64,000 bases of DNA from Ascarosepion bandense (Eukaryota; Mollusca; Cephalopoda; Sepiida; Sepiidae): positions 1,300,001 through 1,364,000 of the forward strand of contig JBBBDQ010000352.1 of NCBI GenBank assembly GCA_037127315.1, in the 5' to 3' direction. Positions 1 to 10,530 of the stretch are shown here, one piece after another. Numbering within the stretch: the stretch's first letter is position 1; each line of letters begins with the position of its first letter. Made by a program: the position numbers and the translations under genes. The notes under the pieces were generated by a model. It was not told the DNA's origin and searched no databases. It worked only from the letters and a program-made list of their open reading frames with translations.

Positions 1-170
1 CTTTTATGTGCCATGTCCTTTAAGGAAGTAAGTGATCATGGCCCTCCACATCTTACTGTTCCTTATAGACCTTAATAAGTTTTGTCTTTTTGTTATTTTC
101 CCCAAAACCCTTTCCTGCTATTCATTTGCTCAAGCTCATAAAGTATGTTCCGCACTGCTTTCTTCAGCCC
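1..170 (-). mobile_element. RTE-type LINE 3' end, fragment
   Basis: The stretch around 'tgccatgtcctttaagg' matches in kind the 3' ends beginning near 14096 and 10361, where this motif follows the reverse-transcriptase C-terminus on the minus strand. No open frame remains. It is cut by the window edge. Confidence 0.5.
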
Positions 171-174
171 CTTT

Positions 175-580
175 TTTATTTTTATTTTTTAATCATATCA
201 CTCCAAGCAAGGCGATAATGCCACTGATGCGCAGGGGGCTACATAAGAGTAAAAAGATTGGAAAAGAGAGAGCCGGAAACCACATCCTAAACAGGGAACA
301 AGGGATGAGCCTCTTCACCTGTTCAATAGACGTGGGTGGAGTGTGAACCGGGCGATAGTTTAGTCTATCTACTCCAATTGAAAGAAAAAAAAATAAAAAG
401 ATTGGAAAAGAGAAAGCCGGGAACAAGGGATGAGCCTCTTCATCTGTTCAATAGACGTGGGTGGAGTGTGAACCAGGTGATAGTTTAGTCTATCTACTCC
501 AATTGAAAAAAAAAAAAAGTAAAAAGATTGGAAAAGAGAAAGCTGGAAACTACATCCTAACCAGGGAACAAGGGATATAG
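175..580 (-). mobile_element. LINE-tailed SINE, one full and two partial copies in tandem
   Basis: Read on the minus strand, a full copy (about 175-380) has a head with a B-box-like GGTTCACACTCC. Its body contains TTCAATAGACG's complement, and its tail matches the CR1/Jockey-like LINE 3' end seen at 13175 and 40320 ('ggcattaccgccttgct' type), then an A-rich run. Two deleted copies follow at about 380-505 and 505-580, each separated by an A-rich tract, so the array looks like repeated targeting of the A tail or slippage. The B box is imperfect and I do not see a clear A box. Confidence 0.7.
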
Positions 581-582
581 AC

Positions 583-1145
583 TTTTTCCCTATCTGGCCT
601 GTGTGTATCAGAATTTTCAAGCCTTTTTGCCTCATTAAATGCCCCAGAAATTTAAACTGCCTATTTCTAATGTTAATTATGTTCCCTTTTTGTTTCTACT
701 CTCTCCAAAACCTCATTGTTGCTCATGTCTTTGACCCTTGGTATCCTCAGCATCTTTCAGCAGAACCAAATTTCTGTTGCTTCAAGTCGTTTTTTTTTTT
801 TATCTTTGAGGAGATTGTCCTGAATTTGCTGCATACAGAAGGACAGATATCTCTCAATATTTCAGTACTCTTTTTTTTCCTTTTTAGTTATCTCTTAATA
901 TTGCACTGAGCTTTTAGAACACATCTTCATATCTCAGAGTTGCACTTTCCTTTCTCTGTTAGACAATTTCCCAGATATTTAAACAGTTTGTTATTTTCAA
1001 TCTTGACTTTGTTTCCAAAAAACTACAATCATCTACATGTGGTGGCAGATTACTAAAATCTTTTGAAATGCATCTTGTGTCAATCATAATATGTCTTCGG
1101 ATTTCAGTGTTGCACTTTCCTTTCTCTGTTAGACAATTTCCCAAA
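583..1145 (-). pseudogene. RTE-type reverse transcriptase C-terminus, degraded
   Basis: The minus strand holds scattered matches to the same LINE as 14191-14769: the conserved run after 'YGSECW', the 'RMLRIPRV' region and the 'LIFPGHLMRQKGLKI' region. It has many frame breaks. A segment of about 35 bp ('ttgcactttcctttctctgt') occurs at 946 and again at 1109, so part of the fragment is locally duplicated. Confidence 0.55.
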
Positions 1146-1309
1146 AAATGTAACTGCTAATATATCTATAAGTTTGTTCGTATTTTGTGCGTTACCTATA
1201 CATATATATGATTCTATTAATAAAAAAAAATATTGTCTGAAGAAGTATTTTTGAAGGCTGAAATGTGTTACATAAGAATTTTTCATTTTGTTATTCCATT
1301 ATTCACAGA

Positions 1310-1425
1310 AAGCCAAAACCTGTTCTTTTATTGTCCTTTCTCCTCCCTCGCATTCTCTTGCAGTAACCCCCTTGCATCCTGGTGACATTATCACCTTGCC
1401 TAGAGTGAAATGATAAAAAAAACCT
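1310..1425 (+). mobile_element. CR1/Jockey-like LINE 3' end
   Basis: Only the terminal part remains: the 'ttattgtcctttctcctc' segment, the 'ttgcatcctggtgacatt' variant of the conserved tail, then an A run. It has the same orientation and end as the better copy at 39540-40325. Confidence 0.5.
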
Positions 1426-1760
1426 GTCTGGCACAAGGTTATTCTGATATGGAATCTTGCAGAACAAAGGTAGTGGGTGGGGGTTGCTTGCTAGTGCTAA
1501 TCTTCTCTGTTAACTGCATACCACTGAAGGAATCCATTTACACAAACTTATTACATACATTACTTACTGCTTCAGCCTGTCTCACTTGCCTTCAGCATGT
1601 ATGGGGGTTGGCTGACTATGAAATGAGTGATGCTAAAATTATGAAATCTTGTATGCATTAATTTCATCTCTTTTTTATTAATAAATGCATCTGGTTGTTC
1701 AAGACTGGTAGTGACTTCCCTTGAAAATGGACAAAATTTGGCAAAATTTAATATTAAAAG
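1426..1760. other. Unassigned intergenic or intronic DNA
   Basis: The + strand is open from 1410 to 1661 (83 codons), but its first residues lie in the LINE tail and there are no convincing splice borders. I see no recognised repeat or gene. Confidence 0.3.
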
Positions 1761-1764
1761 GGTT

Positions 1765-2185
1765 TACAGTATTTACATTTTTCGGACTATTGTCCTCATC
1801 TTTGTTGCCATTTGTACATTTCAGCCTTTGTATGTTCTAACCAACGTCTATATCCACCGAGCCATGTGTCCTTAAGGGTACATGGCCCAGTGGATATAGA
1901 CATTGGTTAGTTCCTGACTTGACTCTTAGATTATTGAGTTCTATACCAGGCTACAGCAGTGGTGAACAAGTAACTTGTAGGGTTAGAGGGAGATAACTCA
2001 TGACTTTCAATCAAGGCTTTATACAAGGAATGAGGATGATATACCCTAGTGATTGTAATAAATGGTTCAATTCAAAATTCCTAGCACTTGAAGAAGGCCA
2101 AAGCATACAATGATCAAAATGTCATACAAATGGCAACAAAGATGGACAATAGTCTGAATGATGTAAATACTGCAAATACTATCAC
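1765..2185 (+). mobile_element. tRNA-like SINE with flanking hammerhead-like 3' block
   Basis: The core (about 1840-2180) matches the copy at 16640-16960: 'ttggttagttcc' head, 'ttgagttctataccagg' B-box-like part, 'agtggtgaacaa' body, then 'gaagaaggccaaagcata' and 'gacaatagtctgaat'. The reverse of the last block also occurs upstream at 1765-1830, so the unit is bracketed by inverted copies of it. Confidence 0.5.
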
Positions 2186-2284
2186 ATCTCGGAAAAATAG
2201 ACAAATACTAAAAGGGTTTAGCCTATAAGGACTTTCATACTGACATATTTGCTATATTAGGGCTCCAGCTTTATCAACAATGCA

Positions 2285-3400
2285 AAATAATGCAGCTGAA
2301 TTTAAGAGGGGAAGAGAGAGCCTTCAGGATCATCTAAGGTCTGGACATCCTGCAATTGTCACCACTGAGGAAAACATTGTTTATATTGACCACAAGGTGA
2401 TGGATGACCAGTGACATTATAAATAAAAAAGCCAATGCTCTGAGAATATCCCCTGAAAAATTTGAGAATATTCTGTACAATGTACTTGGCATGACAAACA
2501 TTTCTGCTTGGTGGGTGCCATGTCTTCTGATATCTGATCAAAAGTGCACCAGGCTGATCACATCATGGGAACATTTGAGATTGTTTGAGGCAGATTCAGC
2601 TGGTTTCCTTGAACATTTCTTAACCTAACATGAGTGTTATGTTCATTACTTTGAGCCAGAAAAAAAAGACTATCCTGTTCTTATGTTATTTCATCTGCAA
2701 GGGAAAGGTGATGGCCTCAGTTTTTTGGAATACAAACAGCATTGTATTTCTTGACTATTTTCAAAACAGTTACTATCAATGAGAGTACTAAGGCAACTTG
2801 CTGAGGAAGTCATGAAAGATCCAGTCTGTTAAGTGCCATACATAATACATACTTGGGTGATCATGTCTCGAAGGAGACATGACTGACTGGGCAAAAGATT
2901 TTCCTACAATAGGTTGCCATTACTTTCTGCAGTAGACTGGTATCTATAACCTTGGTTGGCAACCAATCTTTCCTGCTATTTAACCTATAGCTGGAGAGAA
3001 AAGAGATGGATTAATACCTTTCCCAAGGAGAGTTGAGCATAAGTGGATGCAACGAATTCAACTGGAATTTGAACTCAGTTCTCCGATTTCTCATTCTGGG
3101 CTATTCACTTACCACAATACACATGAAAGGGTATTAAGACCAAAAACCCAGCAAAATTTACTAAAGAGGTCTTGTTTCATCAGGACAATACTCCAGCACA
3201 CAAGTCCTTGATTTCAATGGTTGTTGTGTGTGATTGTGTCTTTGAACTGGTTGATGACCCATCCTATTCTTCTGATTCTCCAAAATGAAAAAAAAAAATT
3301 TAAAAAACACTTAATTGGGGAAATAGTATTGCAGTGATGATGACATATCTACTGTTGTTGTTGACATTTTTGACCAACAGGATGAACAATCTTCTTTGAT
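2285..3400 (+). pseudogene. Mariner-family transposase, dead, with a SINE inserted
   Basis: Translated pieces resemble mariner transposase: the N-terminal 'EFKRGRESLQDHLRSGHPA' and 'TTEENIVYIDHKVMDD', a long central piece at 2404-2628 containing 'KFENILYNVLGMTNISAWWV' and 'LFEADSAGFLEHFLT', and after the SINE 'VLFHQDNTPAHKSLISMVV' with the catalytic Asp-containing HQDN motif and 'FELVDDPSYSSDS'. Family knowledge: mariners use a DD34D triad. Only the middle Asp region is clear here. Several stops and frame changes make it inactive. The TIRs were not located with confidence. Confidence 0.75.
2824..3130 (-). mobile_element. tRNA-derived SINE (main family), inserted in the mariner
   Basis: This is nearly a complete copy in reverse orientation. 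The tail 'gttaagtgccatac' comes first, then 'gatcatgtctcgaagg', the 'ggttgccattactttctg' body, the 'acctttcccaag' stretch, and the head with B-box complement 'ggaatttgaactcag' and 'caatacaca'. It splits the transposase frame between the central and HQDN parts, so it is younger than the mariner. Confidence 0.8.
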
Positions 3401-3422
3401 GTCAGATGTCATTTTACCTAGA

Positions 3423-3641
3423 AGGAAACAATGTAGTTATTAATAAGAGCTGAAATTAAAGCATGCAAGGTTTCACAGATCTAAAATCATTTCTTCATAG
3501 TCTGACTATGAACTTTTCAGCCAAAACATTGTATGTGGAAAGAAACAATGCTGTTATTAATACGAATAGTGGAAATTAAAGTATGCATGATTTCACAGTT
3601 CTAGCATCACTTCTTCATAGTCAGCCTATGAACTTTTAAGT
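3423..3641. repeat. Diverged tandem duplication, two units of about 115 bp
   Basis: Two units share 'aaacaatg.agttattaat', 'gaaattaaag.atgca', 'atttcacag' and 'tcttcatagtc.g.ctatgaacttt'. They follow the mariner remnant and may include its old terminus, but no terminal repeat could be proved. Confidence 0.5.
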
Positions 3642-3984
3642 TGGCCGTAATACTTTTAGAATCATATCCTCGAAGTCCTCACTATGCATTTAAGTGATTT
3701 GAATTGTAAGTTTCTAATCCTGAGCAAAACTGTCCTTTCCATTTTCCTTAAAACTTTTTTTTGTTCACATTTCATCGATGATGTTCTTAGAAATCTGCTG
3801 TAGGACCACATCTTTCTTGCCTCTTCATCAGTGAGGAAAGACTTTGAATTTGTTCATAAACTCCTAATGGATCATTAATGCCAAAATTTAATTTTCTTGG
3901 AGCATTAGTAATTTAATTTACGAAAATGTATTGCTGTTAATTTGGTTTCATTTTGTTTTTTCAAAAATATATTCCTGGTATTTT

Positions 3985-4190
3985 TAATGAAATTTTAGAA
4001 TCTTTTTTTTTATAGTGTTTTGACTCCAGTTTAGAAGGTTAACTATATGCCCATAGCTGGGACCCTAATAGGTACTACCACCCTGGGTTAGGGTGTACCT
4101 GGCAACAACAGAAACTCAAAGGTGATTCCATGCTCCTCTAAACCTCTTGATCAGAGACCTTGCTGCTGGATATGAGGAAATGGTCCAAAA
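3985..4190 (+). repeat. Dispersed repeat, uncharacterised family
   Basis: The segment 'gttaactatatgcccatagc' through 'gattccatgctcctct' and 'gatcagagaccttgctgc' also occurs at 52230-52380 (+) and, inverted, at 15950-16090 and 27265-27530. No coding potential or termini were recognised. Confidence 0.55.
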
Positions 4191-4940
4191 TTCACTGCTA
4201 CATAGGATGATTGATATTACATAGCAATACAGTGCTCTTTTTTAGTTTTTAACACATGGTCATCTTTATTTAAGGCCAATTCCTACTGCAACTCAATGCC
4301 AAAACAGGAGGCTTTTCTCAAATTTTGTCGTTCCAGTAGAAGTGAAGATTTTTAGTTTCCATTAAGGTTTGCAGTCGTTTGTTACTGTGAAGTTTAAATG
4401 TATAATTAATTTGGTTCAAAAAGTTAGTCCTTTTTATCTTGGTATATATTTTTTTTTATTCAGGTCTTTTAACAATATATCATTCAGTGGAATTATTGAT
4501 CCATAACATTCCAATCTATTAACAAGGGTGTATAAAATGTATTTTAACATTTCAGTCAATTATCCACATTCAGTGAAACAAAAACCATACTGAAACTATG
4601 AACTCTGAAAAAAATTATGACATCAAACAAAATAAACATGAAAGCAACTTTTTTCTTTTATTGTTTAAAATTAAAGTAAGTATTGTTATGTTGACTTATT
4701 ATTATTACTAACTTTTTATGATTAAGAGAAAAATAGAAATGGAAAAAATTGACTCTTCAAAAGACGTGGTTAGGGTTAACGCTTTGTACACCTCATTTAC
4801 AATATCTTAAAATATATTAAATTTATTGAATTTAGTTATGACATTAACATTATATAACATCCTGAATAAATTATTTTTTATTAATTTTGTAGGAAAAAAT
4901 ATCACATTTGCTCCTATTTTATTGTTTAATGGTAATCTAA
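4191..4940. other. AT-rich DNA without recognised feature
   Basis: No repeat family, RNA gene or plausible exon was recognised. Short A/T runs dominate. Confidence 0.3.
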
Positions 4941-4944
4941 ATCA

Positions 4945-5165
4945 ACATTCACAATATTTTGGCCATTGTATCACATGAAGAAGACCGAAGCATACACAGC
5001 CAAAATAGATCCTGAAGAAGGCCAGAGTGTACAATGGCCAAAGTGTTGTCAATGTGGAACTAAAGATGTGGCCAATGGTCCAGCAATGTAAATAATTACA
5101 ATACTTCGTCTCAGAAATATAAACAAATTCTAAAGAAGGCCAGAATGTACACCGGCAATAACGTT
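4945..5165. repeat. Repeated hammerhead-like blocks
   Basis: Three blocks carry the pattern CTGAAGA-AGGCC...GGCC-(g)AAA or a decayed form, for example 'tcctgaagaaggccagagtg' near 5010 followed by 'caatggccaaagtg'. The pattern recurs at 1765, 2090, 15215, 16590, 16880 and 20460, usually beside 'ttggactgttgtcctcatc' or its complement. The CUGANGA...GAAA core suggests decayed Penelope-type hammerhead motifs. Confidence 0.4.
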
Positions 5166-5202
5166 ATTAATGTAGTATTAAAGTTTGAGCACAACAGTTC
5201 AT

Positions 5203-5300
5203 GTTTTGGGTGATCATGTCTTGAAAGACTGGAAGGAAGAGACATATTAATACATTTCCCAAGGGTATTTGTGCATAAGTGAATGCAAAGAATTCAAAAA
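5203..5300 (-). mobile_element. Main-family tRNA SINE, internally deleted fragment
   Basis: 'ttgggtgatcatgtcttgaa' is joined directly to 'acatttcccaagggtatt' and 'gtgaatgcaaagaattcaa'. The SINE centre and head are missing. Confidence 0.55.
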
Positions 5301-5499
5301 TGTAAATAGTGTAAATATTCAATATATTTATTGTTATGAATAATGAGATTATAAATAAAAATATCAAATTGGCTTATTTTAAAATATTATTTATTAGATA
5401 AAGTTTTCAGTGCAAAAACAGAATCAAAGAAAAATCTGTCTGTTAAAAATGAATCATAAAAACATTAATAAAATTAACTTTGCCTTCCTCAATATGCTG

Positions 5500-6055
5500 C
5501 ATTCTTTTAGGACTTGACAAAGTACTGCATGAAGATTTATTTGAACTCCTAGGAAACAGGACAATTTTGCTAGAAACAAAGAAGAGAGTATTGGATTGCT
5601 ATGTGCTGTCCCTCCTTCAATATGGCAGTGAATGCTGGACAATATCATCAAAGATGAAGGAAAAACTTGAAGCAACTGAAATGTGGTTCTACAGAAGGAT
5701 GCTGCAAATATCATGGATCGAGCATGTGAGCAATGATGAGATCTTAGAAATGATGGAAACAAAGAGAAAATTAATACTGAGTATCAGGAAGAGACAGCTG
5801 AAGTTCCTGGGACATGCAATGAGGAAGGAGGGCTTGGGGAACCTGATACTAACAGGCCAGATAGAGGGAAAAGAGACAGGGGAAAGCAATGGATAACATA
5901 TTTGAAGGACCTTATCAGGTAGATAATGGAACGAAGGTTGCATGGAGTAACAGGAGAAGTCATGCTAAGAGCCACCAGAGATAGGGAGATGTGGGAAGCC
6001 ATGATTGCCTACGTCCTGAAGGGACAGGGCACATAGAAGAAGAAGGAAAACAAGT
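5500..6055 (+). pseudogene. RTE-type LINE reverse transcriptase C-terminus and 3' end
   Basis: The open frame through 5896 contains 'LLETKKRVLDCYVLSLLQYG', 'SECWTISSKMKEKLEATEMW', 'FYRRMLQISWIEHVSNDE' and 'RKRQLKFLGHAMRKEGL', the conserved C-terminal part of RTE-like LINE polyproteins. It is the cleanest copy of this part in the window, but it lacks the catalytic domain upstream. Past 5896 the frame shifts. The 3' end contains 'gaagccatgattgcctacgt' and 'gggcacatagaag'. Confidence 0.75.
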
Positions 6056-6231
6056 TCTATTTGGAAAAAATGCTATAATAATCCAGAACTTATACTGGGT
6101 GTAAACTGCCTGCAAATCAGATAGAAAATAAATTGTGTAGTTATACAAAAATAGAAAGGGCAGGAAACAACATGTTTTCTTACCAGACTGAGAATCGGCC
6201 CTACTTTTCTCCTTTACACACTCAAAAATGT

Positions 6232-6362
6232 GTGATGTTCCCTATTAATCCCTATTTAGGATGTGGTTTCCAGTTTTCTCTTTTCCAATCTTACTCTTAC
6301 GTAGCCCCCTGCACATCAGTGGCATTACCGCCTTGCTTGGGGTGACATGATTAAAAAAAAAT
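6232..6362 (+). mobile_element. LINE-tailed SINE, 5'-truncated copy
   Basis: The sense strand reads 'atttaggatgtggtttcc', 'tcttttccaatctta', 'gtagccccctgcacatcag', 'ccgccttgcttggggtg' and an A-rich end. It is the same element as at 175, in the opposite orientation. Confidence 0.65.
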
Positions 6363-6479
6363 AAAAATAATAAATAATGATTTTTTTGTTGTTTCCACAT
6401 TTAGCTGTCTCTCATTTTTATGTGTATTTGTATATATATATAAATGTTAGCGAGTTTATAATCATTTGCTCAGTGTTAT

Positions 6480-6805
6480 AACTTCCCTACGGTATATCAC
6501 GTTGAATACACCAGTTCTCGTTCGATCACCAATGTTAAGCAACATGAGCCTGGTCAGTACTTAGATGGGTGACCACTTGGGAATGCCAGGCGGTGTAAGC
6601 GTTCAGTGATGGATGTGCATTGTGGTGCAGTGGATGTCGGCTTGGAAAAAGAAATCGGTGAGCCGAGTTCAAATTCCAGTTGAGTACCCTGCATTCACTT
6701 AAGCACTGGTACCCTTGGGAAAGGTATTAATCCATCACTTCCCTCCAGTTATGGGTTAAATAACAGGATGGGGCCTGGAGGCAACCCATCCAGTGTTGGT
6801 ATCAC
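6480..6805 (+). mobile_element. Composite SINE: 5S rRNA-like head fused to tRNA-like SINE
   Basis: Positions 6484-6602 read as a 5S rRNA derivative: 'ctacggtatatcacgttg', 'gttctcgttcgatcacc', 'gttaagcaacatgagcctgg', 'agatgggtgaccacttggga' and 'ggcggtgtaagcg'. A tRNA-like head follows directly ('ggtgcagtggatgtcggct' A-box part, 'gagttcaaattccag' B box), then the usual SINE body. The 5S internal promoter region is recognisable but mutated. Confidence 0.8.
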
Positions 6806-6889
6806 AATAAAAACACCCTTGGTAGCTCTGGCAAAGCATCAAGTATTCAGCTATTTGACAAGATTATGAATTTTGCTATAAACTGTGCC

Positions 6890-7125
6890 AGGGTTCCACA
6901 TGCACAGGGAATACAGGAGGAGTGTAGTGAGTTCTATCTCAGCCAAAGCCACAGGACGATGGTGAACTTCCCTACAATGATGCTTTCCTAACAGAAATGA
7001 AGACACTTCCAGGATGTCTTATTGGTAGGCATAATCTCAACAATATAAGATGACACCATATTGATGGGTGACTCAGAAAGAAAACTACAGTACTTCCTAG
7101 ACACGGTGGTAAAAGAAATTGATAT
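6890..7125 (+). pseudogene. RTE reverse transcriptase core fragment (DD region)
   Basis: 'DDTILMGDSERKLQ' is encoded near 7045-7090, matching the position of the catalytic Asp pair in RTE-type enzymes and similar to 'IVLIADIERKLQDLLQKVAEE' at 61938. Upstream, in another frame, is 'LPGCLIGRHNLNNIR'. Frame breaks show decay. It ends at the (TA)n tract at 7141. Confidence 0.55.
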
Positions 7126-7140
7126 TTCCCCAAAAGGGGG

Positions 7141-7166
7141 ATATATATATATATATATATATATAA
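7141..7166. repeat. (TA)n microsatellite
   Basis: This is a perfect TA run directly after the RTE fragment and a G4 run. Confidence 0.9.
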
Positions 7167-7489
7167 AGTAGTTAAGTGGTTTGGCAATTGTAACCGGGTA
7201 GGACAATCTAATAAGTAGCCGTAACGGACCAGTACTTGTTGTATGCAGTATGTTTAGGCATAGTTCTAGGCATTCCCGCTTTAGTCTGTATTTATGGCTG
7301 ACACCAGCCAATCACATTTCAGTGAAGGGGAACCAAGGTGTATGCATATTCATTACATCAGAAAATTTAAAAAAATGACTATCAACTGTAAGAAGGAAGA
7401 AAGTTCAAGTTGTAAATTGTTGATACAGACATCAAGCAGGTGTAAAAGTTTAAAGATCTCAAAACATTTTAACAGAGGATGAAAAAATG

Positions 7490-8340
7490 TTATTCCGAGA
7501 TCCTGACACCTATTGAATTAATGAAAGAAGTATTCCAAGAGCATAGACAAGGTGCTGAGAAATGAAAAATGTTTATTAGAAACCAAGAAAAAAGGGCCAG
7601 ATATCTGTGTAATATCCATTTGCTTACATGGCAGTGATTGTTGAACAATTCCACTAAGGATGATGGAAAACTAGAGGTAGCCGAAATGTGGTTTTGCAAA
7701 AAGATAGTTAAATTTTCATGAATGGAGTGAGTAAGTAACAAGTAAGTCATAAAAGAAATGGTAACAGAAAAATCGCTTATACTCAGGATCAGAAAATGAC
7801 AGCTGAAATCCCTTGGACATAATAAGGAAGTAAGGCTTGGAAAACTTAACCCTCACAAGGCATATTGAAGGAAATAGGAGTATAGAAGTAAAGCTTAGTA
7901 TCACATAACTTCAGAAGTCTGTGTTGCTTAGCACTTCAAATATTAAATAAGTGTCCATTCTTTTATACGGCGGTGAATGTTGGACAATCTCTGCACGGAT
8001 GAAGAAAGAAATAGAGTCAGCTGAATGTAATTTTACAGGAAAGGGAAAATTCCATAGACGAAGTAATTAAGCAACACGTAAGTCTAAAATTAAATGGCAA
8101 CAGAAAGAACGCTTAGACACAGGAAAAGAAAGCTGAAATCCCTTGAACATAATAAGGAAGTAAGGCTTGGAAAACTTAACACTCACAAGGTACATTGAAG
8201 GAAATAGGATTTGAGAAATAAAGCCTAATATCTTATCACTTCAGAAGACTGCATTGCTTGGCACTGCAAATATTAAGTAAGTGTCCATCCTCTTATACAG
8301 CAGTGAATGTTAGACAATCTCCTCACAGATGAAGAAAAAA
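7490..8340 (+). pseudogene. Tandem degraded RTE reverse transcriptase segments
   Basis: At least two consecutive copies (about 7560-7890 and 7930-8220) repeat the same piece: 'ggcagtgattgttgaacaat' or 'ggcggtgaatgttggacaat', the 'gatgaagaaagaaatagag' part, 'agtaattaagcaacacgtaa', 'gaccttggacataataagga' variants and 'ggcttggaaaacttaac'. A third begins at about 8275 and resumes at 8966 after an inserted repeat. All lack an open frame. Confidence 0.6.
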
Positions 8341-8342
8341 AC

Positions 8343-8965
8343 TAGTTAGTTAGTTAAGTGCCATACGTGAAACATGCTTGGGTGATCATGTCTAGAAACT
8401 GACATGTCTGACTGGCCAGAAGATTATCCTGTAGTAGGCTGCCATTGCTTTCTGTGGTAGACTGGTTGCCAGCCAAGGCTATAGAACCCAATCTCTCCTG
8501 TTATTTGACTCATGGCTAGATGGGGAAGATATCTACTATATTATTAAGTAGTATTAAGTGGGGGGTCAGTTTGTTACTTTATAACAATAGAAAACTGATC
8601 CCCTACTTTATGACCAATAGAAGCCTCAATCATCCTTCCAACTATTATATTCCGTCAATCAGTTAAGTGCCATACGTGATAAATGCTTTTGGCGATCATG
8701 TCTCGAAAGAGACATGACTGACTGGGCAGAAGATTATCCCGCAGTAGGTTGCCATTGCTTTCTGTGGTAGACTGGTTGCCGACCAAGACTATAGAACCCA
8801 ATCTGTCCTGCTATTTAACCCATAACTGGAAGGAATAGACGGATTAATACCTTTCCCAAGGGTATTTGCGCGTAAGTGAATACAATGGATTGCAACTGGA
8901 ATTCGAACTCGGCTCCCTGGTTTCTCGTTCTGAGCTGATATCCATTGTACCACAATGCACATGAG
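8343..8965 (-). mobile_element. Composite repeat: partial SINE, foldback block, full SINE
   Basis: In sense order (minus strand) it is a full main-family SINE (8658-8965), a spacer of about 125 bp, then a headless second SINE (8343-8530). The spacer contains inverted arms 'aagtggggggtcagttt' and 'aaactgatcccctacttt'. The same order occurs at 38160-38780 and 50737-51293. It interrupts a tandem RTE copy. Confidence 0.75.
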
Positions 8966-9110
8966 TCAGCAGAAATATAGAACTAGAGAAGGACGCGGAA
9001 AATTCCCAAGATGAAGTAATTAAGTAACAAGGGAGTCTAAAGGTAAATGGCATCAGAATAAACACCGATATTCAGAATCAGAAAAAGACACTGAAATGCA
9101 ATATTCTAAC
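8966..9110 (+). pseudogene. RTE remnant continued after the composite insertion
   Basis: 'agtcagcagaaatatag', 'aattcccaagatgaagtaat' and 'agaaaaagacactgaaat' parallel the second RTE copy at 8010-8130. This shows where the composite repeat split a third copy. Confidence 0.5.
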
Positions 9111-9195
9111 TTAATTTTCTTGTTTCTTCATATTAATCAGAAAAAGACACTGAAATGCAATATTCTAACTTAATTTTCTTGTTTCTTCATATTTT
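9075..9195. repeat. Perfect 60-bp tandem duplication
   Basis: The unit beginning 'aatcagaaaaagacactgaa' and ending 'tgtttcttcatatt' occurs twice back to back with no visible mismatch, so the duplication is recent. Confidence 0.85.
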
Positions 9196-9239
9196 ACTTA
9201 GTTTTTCAACACCATTTACATTATTATTTTAAAAGCAAA

Positions 9240-9870
9240 GAAAACACACTGCAGATTCATTTGTTTGAGCCTCTGCAAGTAATCATTATTTTAATGAATA
9301 TATATGTTCCCCATTTACTAGCAATTTACATTCTTTATTTGTTTTCGTTTTGGCATATAAAACATCAACTTGTCAAACCAGGGGGAAGGAACCCTCTCCC
9401 TCACACAGCTTCCTCTGAAAATAACACCCCACCATCAAGGTATTACTCTCCTCCACACACATTCAACTTTTATTTCTTGCTTATGTAGAAACCTCAAATC
9501 TCTTTTCCCTGTTAACAGCCCCTCCCCACATCCGCTTGTATCAGGGATGTTGTATCTGTCAGCTGAGCTAAGAGTTTGACAGATGGATCATAGCAACCCA
9601 CTTGTATAGCATTAAAACAGGCTTAATCGCTTCAAACGGATGTAGAACAAATTGGTAGGGGTGAAAGCAAGAAATTGGAGGAGGTTTCCTTACTTTGACT
9701 ACCTGCTGGCTTTCATCCACCTTACCCTACTCCGAGTCTTTCATCCTCCCTCGCAACTTGGCATCTCTTTTAGTCTTCTTCTTTTCATTACACCATCTGC
9801 TTTTTTTTTTCCTATTTTTATTTGAAGGTGAGTGTTGTTAGTTTTGGTACATTATATTCAAGGAGTGTAG
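9240..9870. other. Block free of recognised repeats, less AT-rich than flanks
   Basis: The block has a run of C-rich tracts ('ccctctccctcacacagc', 'acagcccctccccacatcc') and ends near 'tttgaaggtgagtgttg', which fits a splice donor (AAG/GTGAGT). It could hold a noncoding first exon, a promoter or a conserved noncoding element of the downstream gene. No coding exon is convincing. This is inference from base composition and lack of repeats. Confidence 0.3.
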
Positions 9871-10360
9871 ATCAGAAGCTATTAGAAGGAAGAGGGGAAA
9901 GAAAAAAAATTTTGATACGTACAAGTTTCTGGCATATCATATAAGATACACTTGTTGAAGGATATTTAGTGTTTTGATATGATAGCAATTTGAATATTGG
10001 ATAGTATTGTGAGCACTTTGAAGAGGAAGTTTTTCTTAAGAAATTCCATACACTTAGCAAAAACGTATTTGACCATGCAAACAATATGTAAAGAATATCA
10101 AATGGGTGAACAAAGAATATCAAATGGGTGAACAAAGATAAAGATGTCCTTATGAGATGTATGTTTGTATAAAGTCAATTAACATCAAGTGAAAGTTCCA
10201 CATTTTCAAAGACTTCTTTACGTCAGCGTCATAAATAAAGCTTCAGCCATTGTATGGCATGTACTATTCTACACTGATTTCAAATTAACATGAGGTTTGC
10301 TGGAGACTGCAAAGATTTCTAAATGAATAGGAGATATATACTATCTCTTAGACTTTCTTC

Positions 10361-10530
10361 TTTATGTGCCATGTCCTTTAGAATGTAGATGATCAGGGAC
10401 TTCCACTGGCTCTGTCTCTTGTACACTCTCAAAATTTTTCCTTTTGATATCTCTCCCAACATTGCTTCAAAATCCATTTGCTCAGGCCTATCAAGATTTC
10501 ATGCTGCTTTCCCCTGTCTTTGTGCTCTCT
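10361..10530 (-). mobile_element. RTE-type LINE 3' end fragment
   Basis: 'tttatgtgccatgtccttta' and 'gatgatcagggacttcca' match in kind the fragment at window start and the LINE end at 14096. Confidence 0.5.

Noticed and set aside
6484..6602. Functional 5S rRNA gene
   Set aside because: Mutated, fused directly to a SINE head, and present as several divergent dispersed copies.
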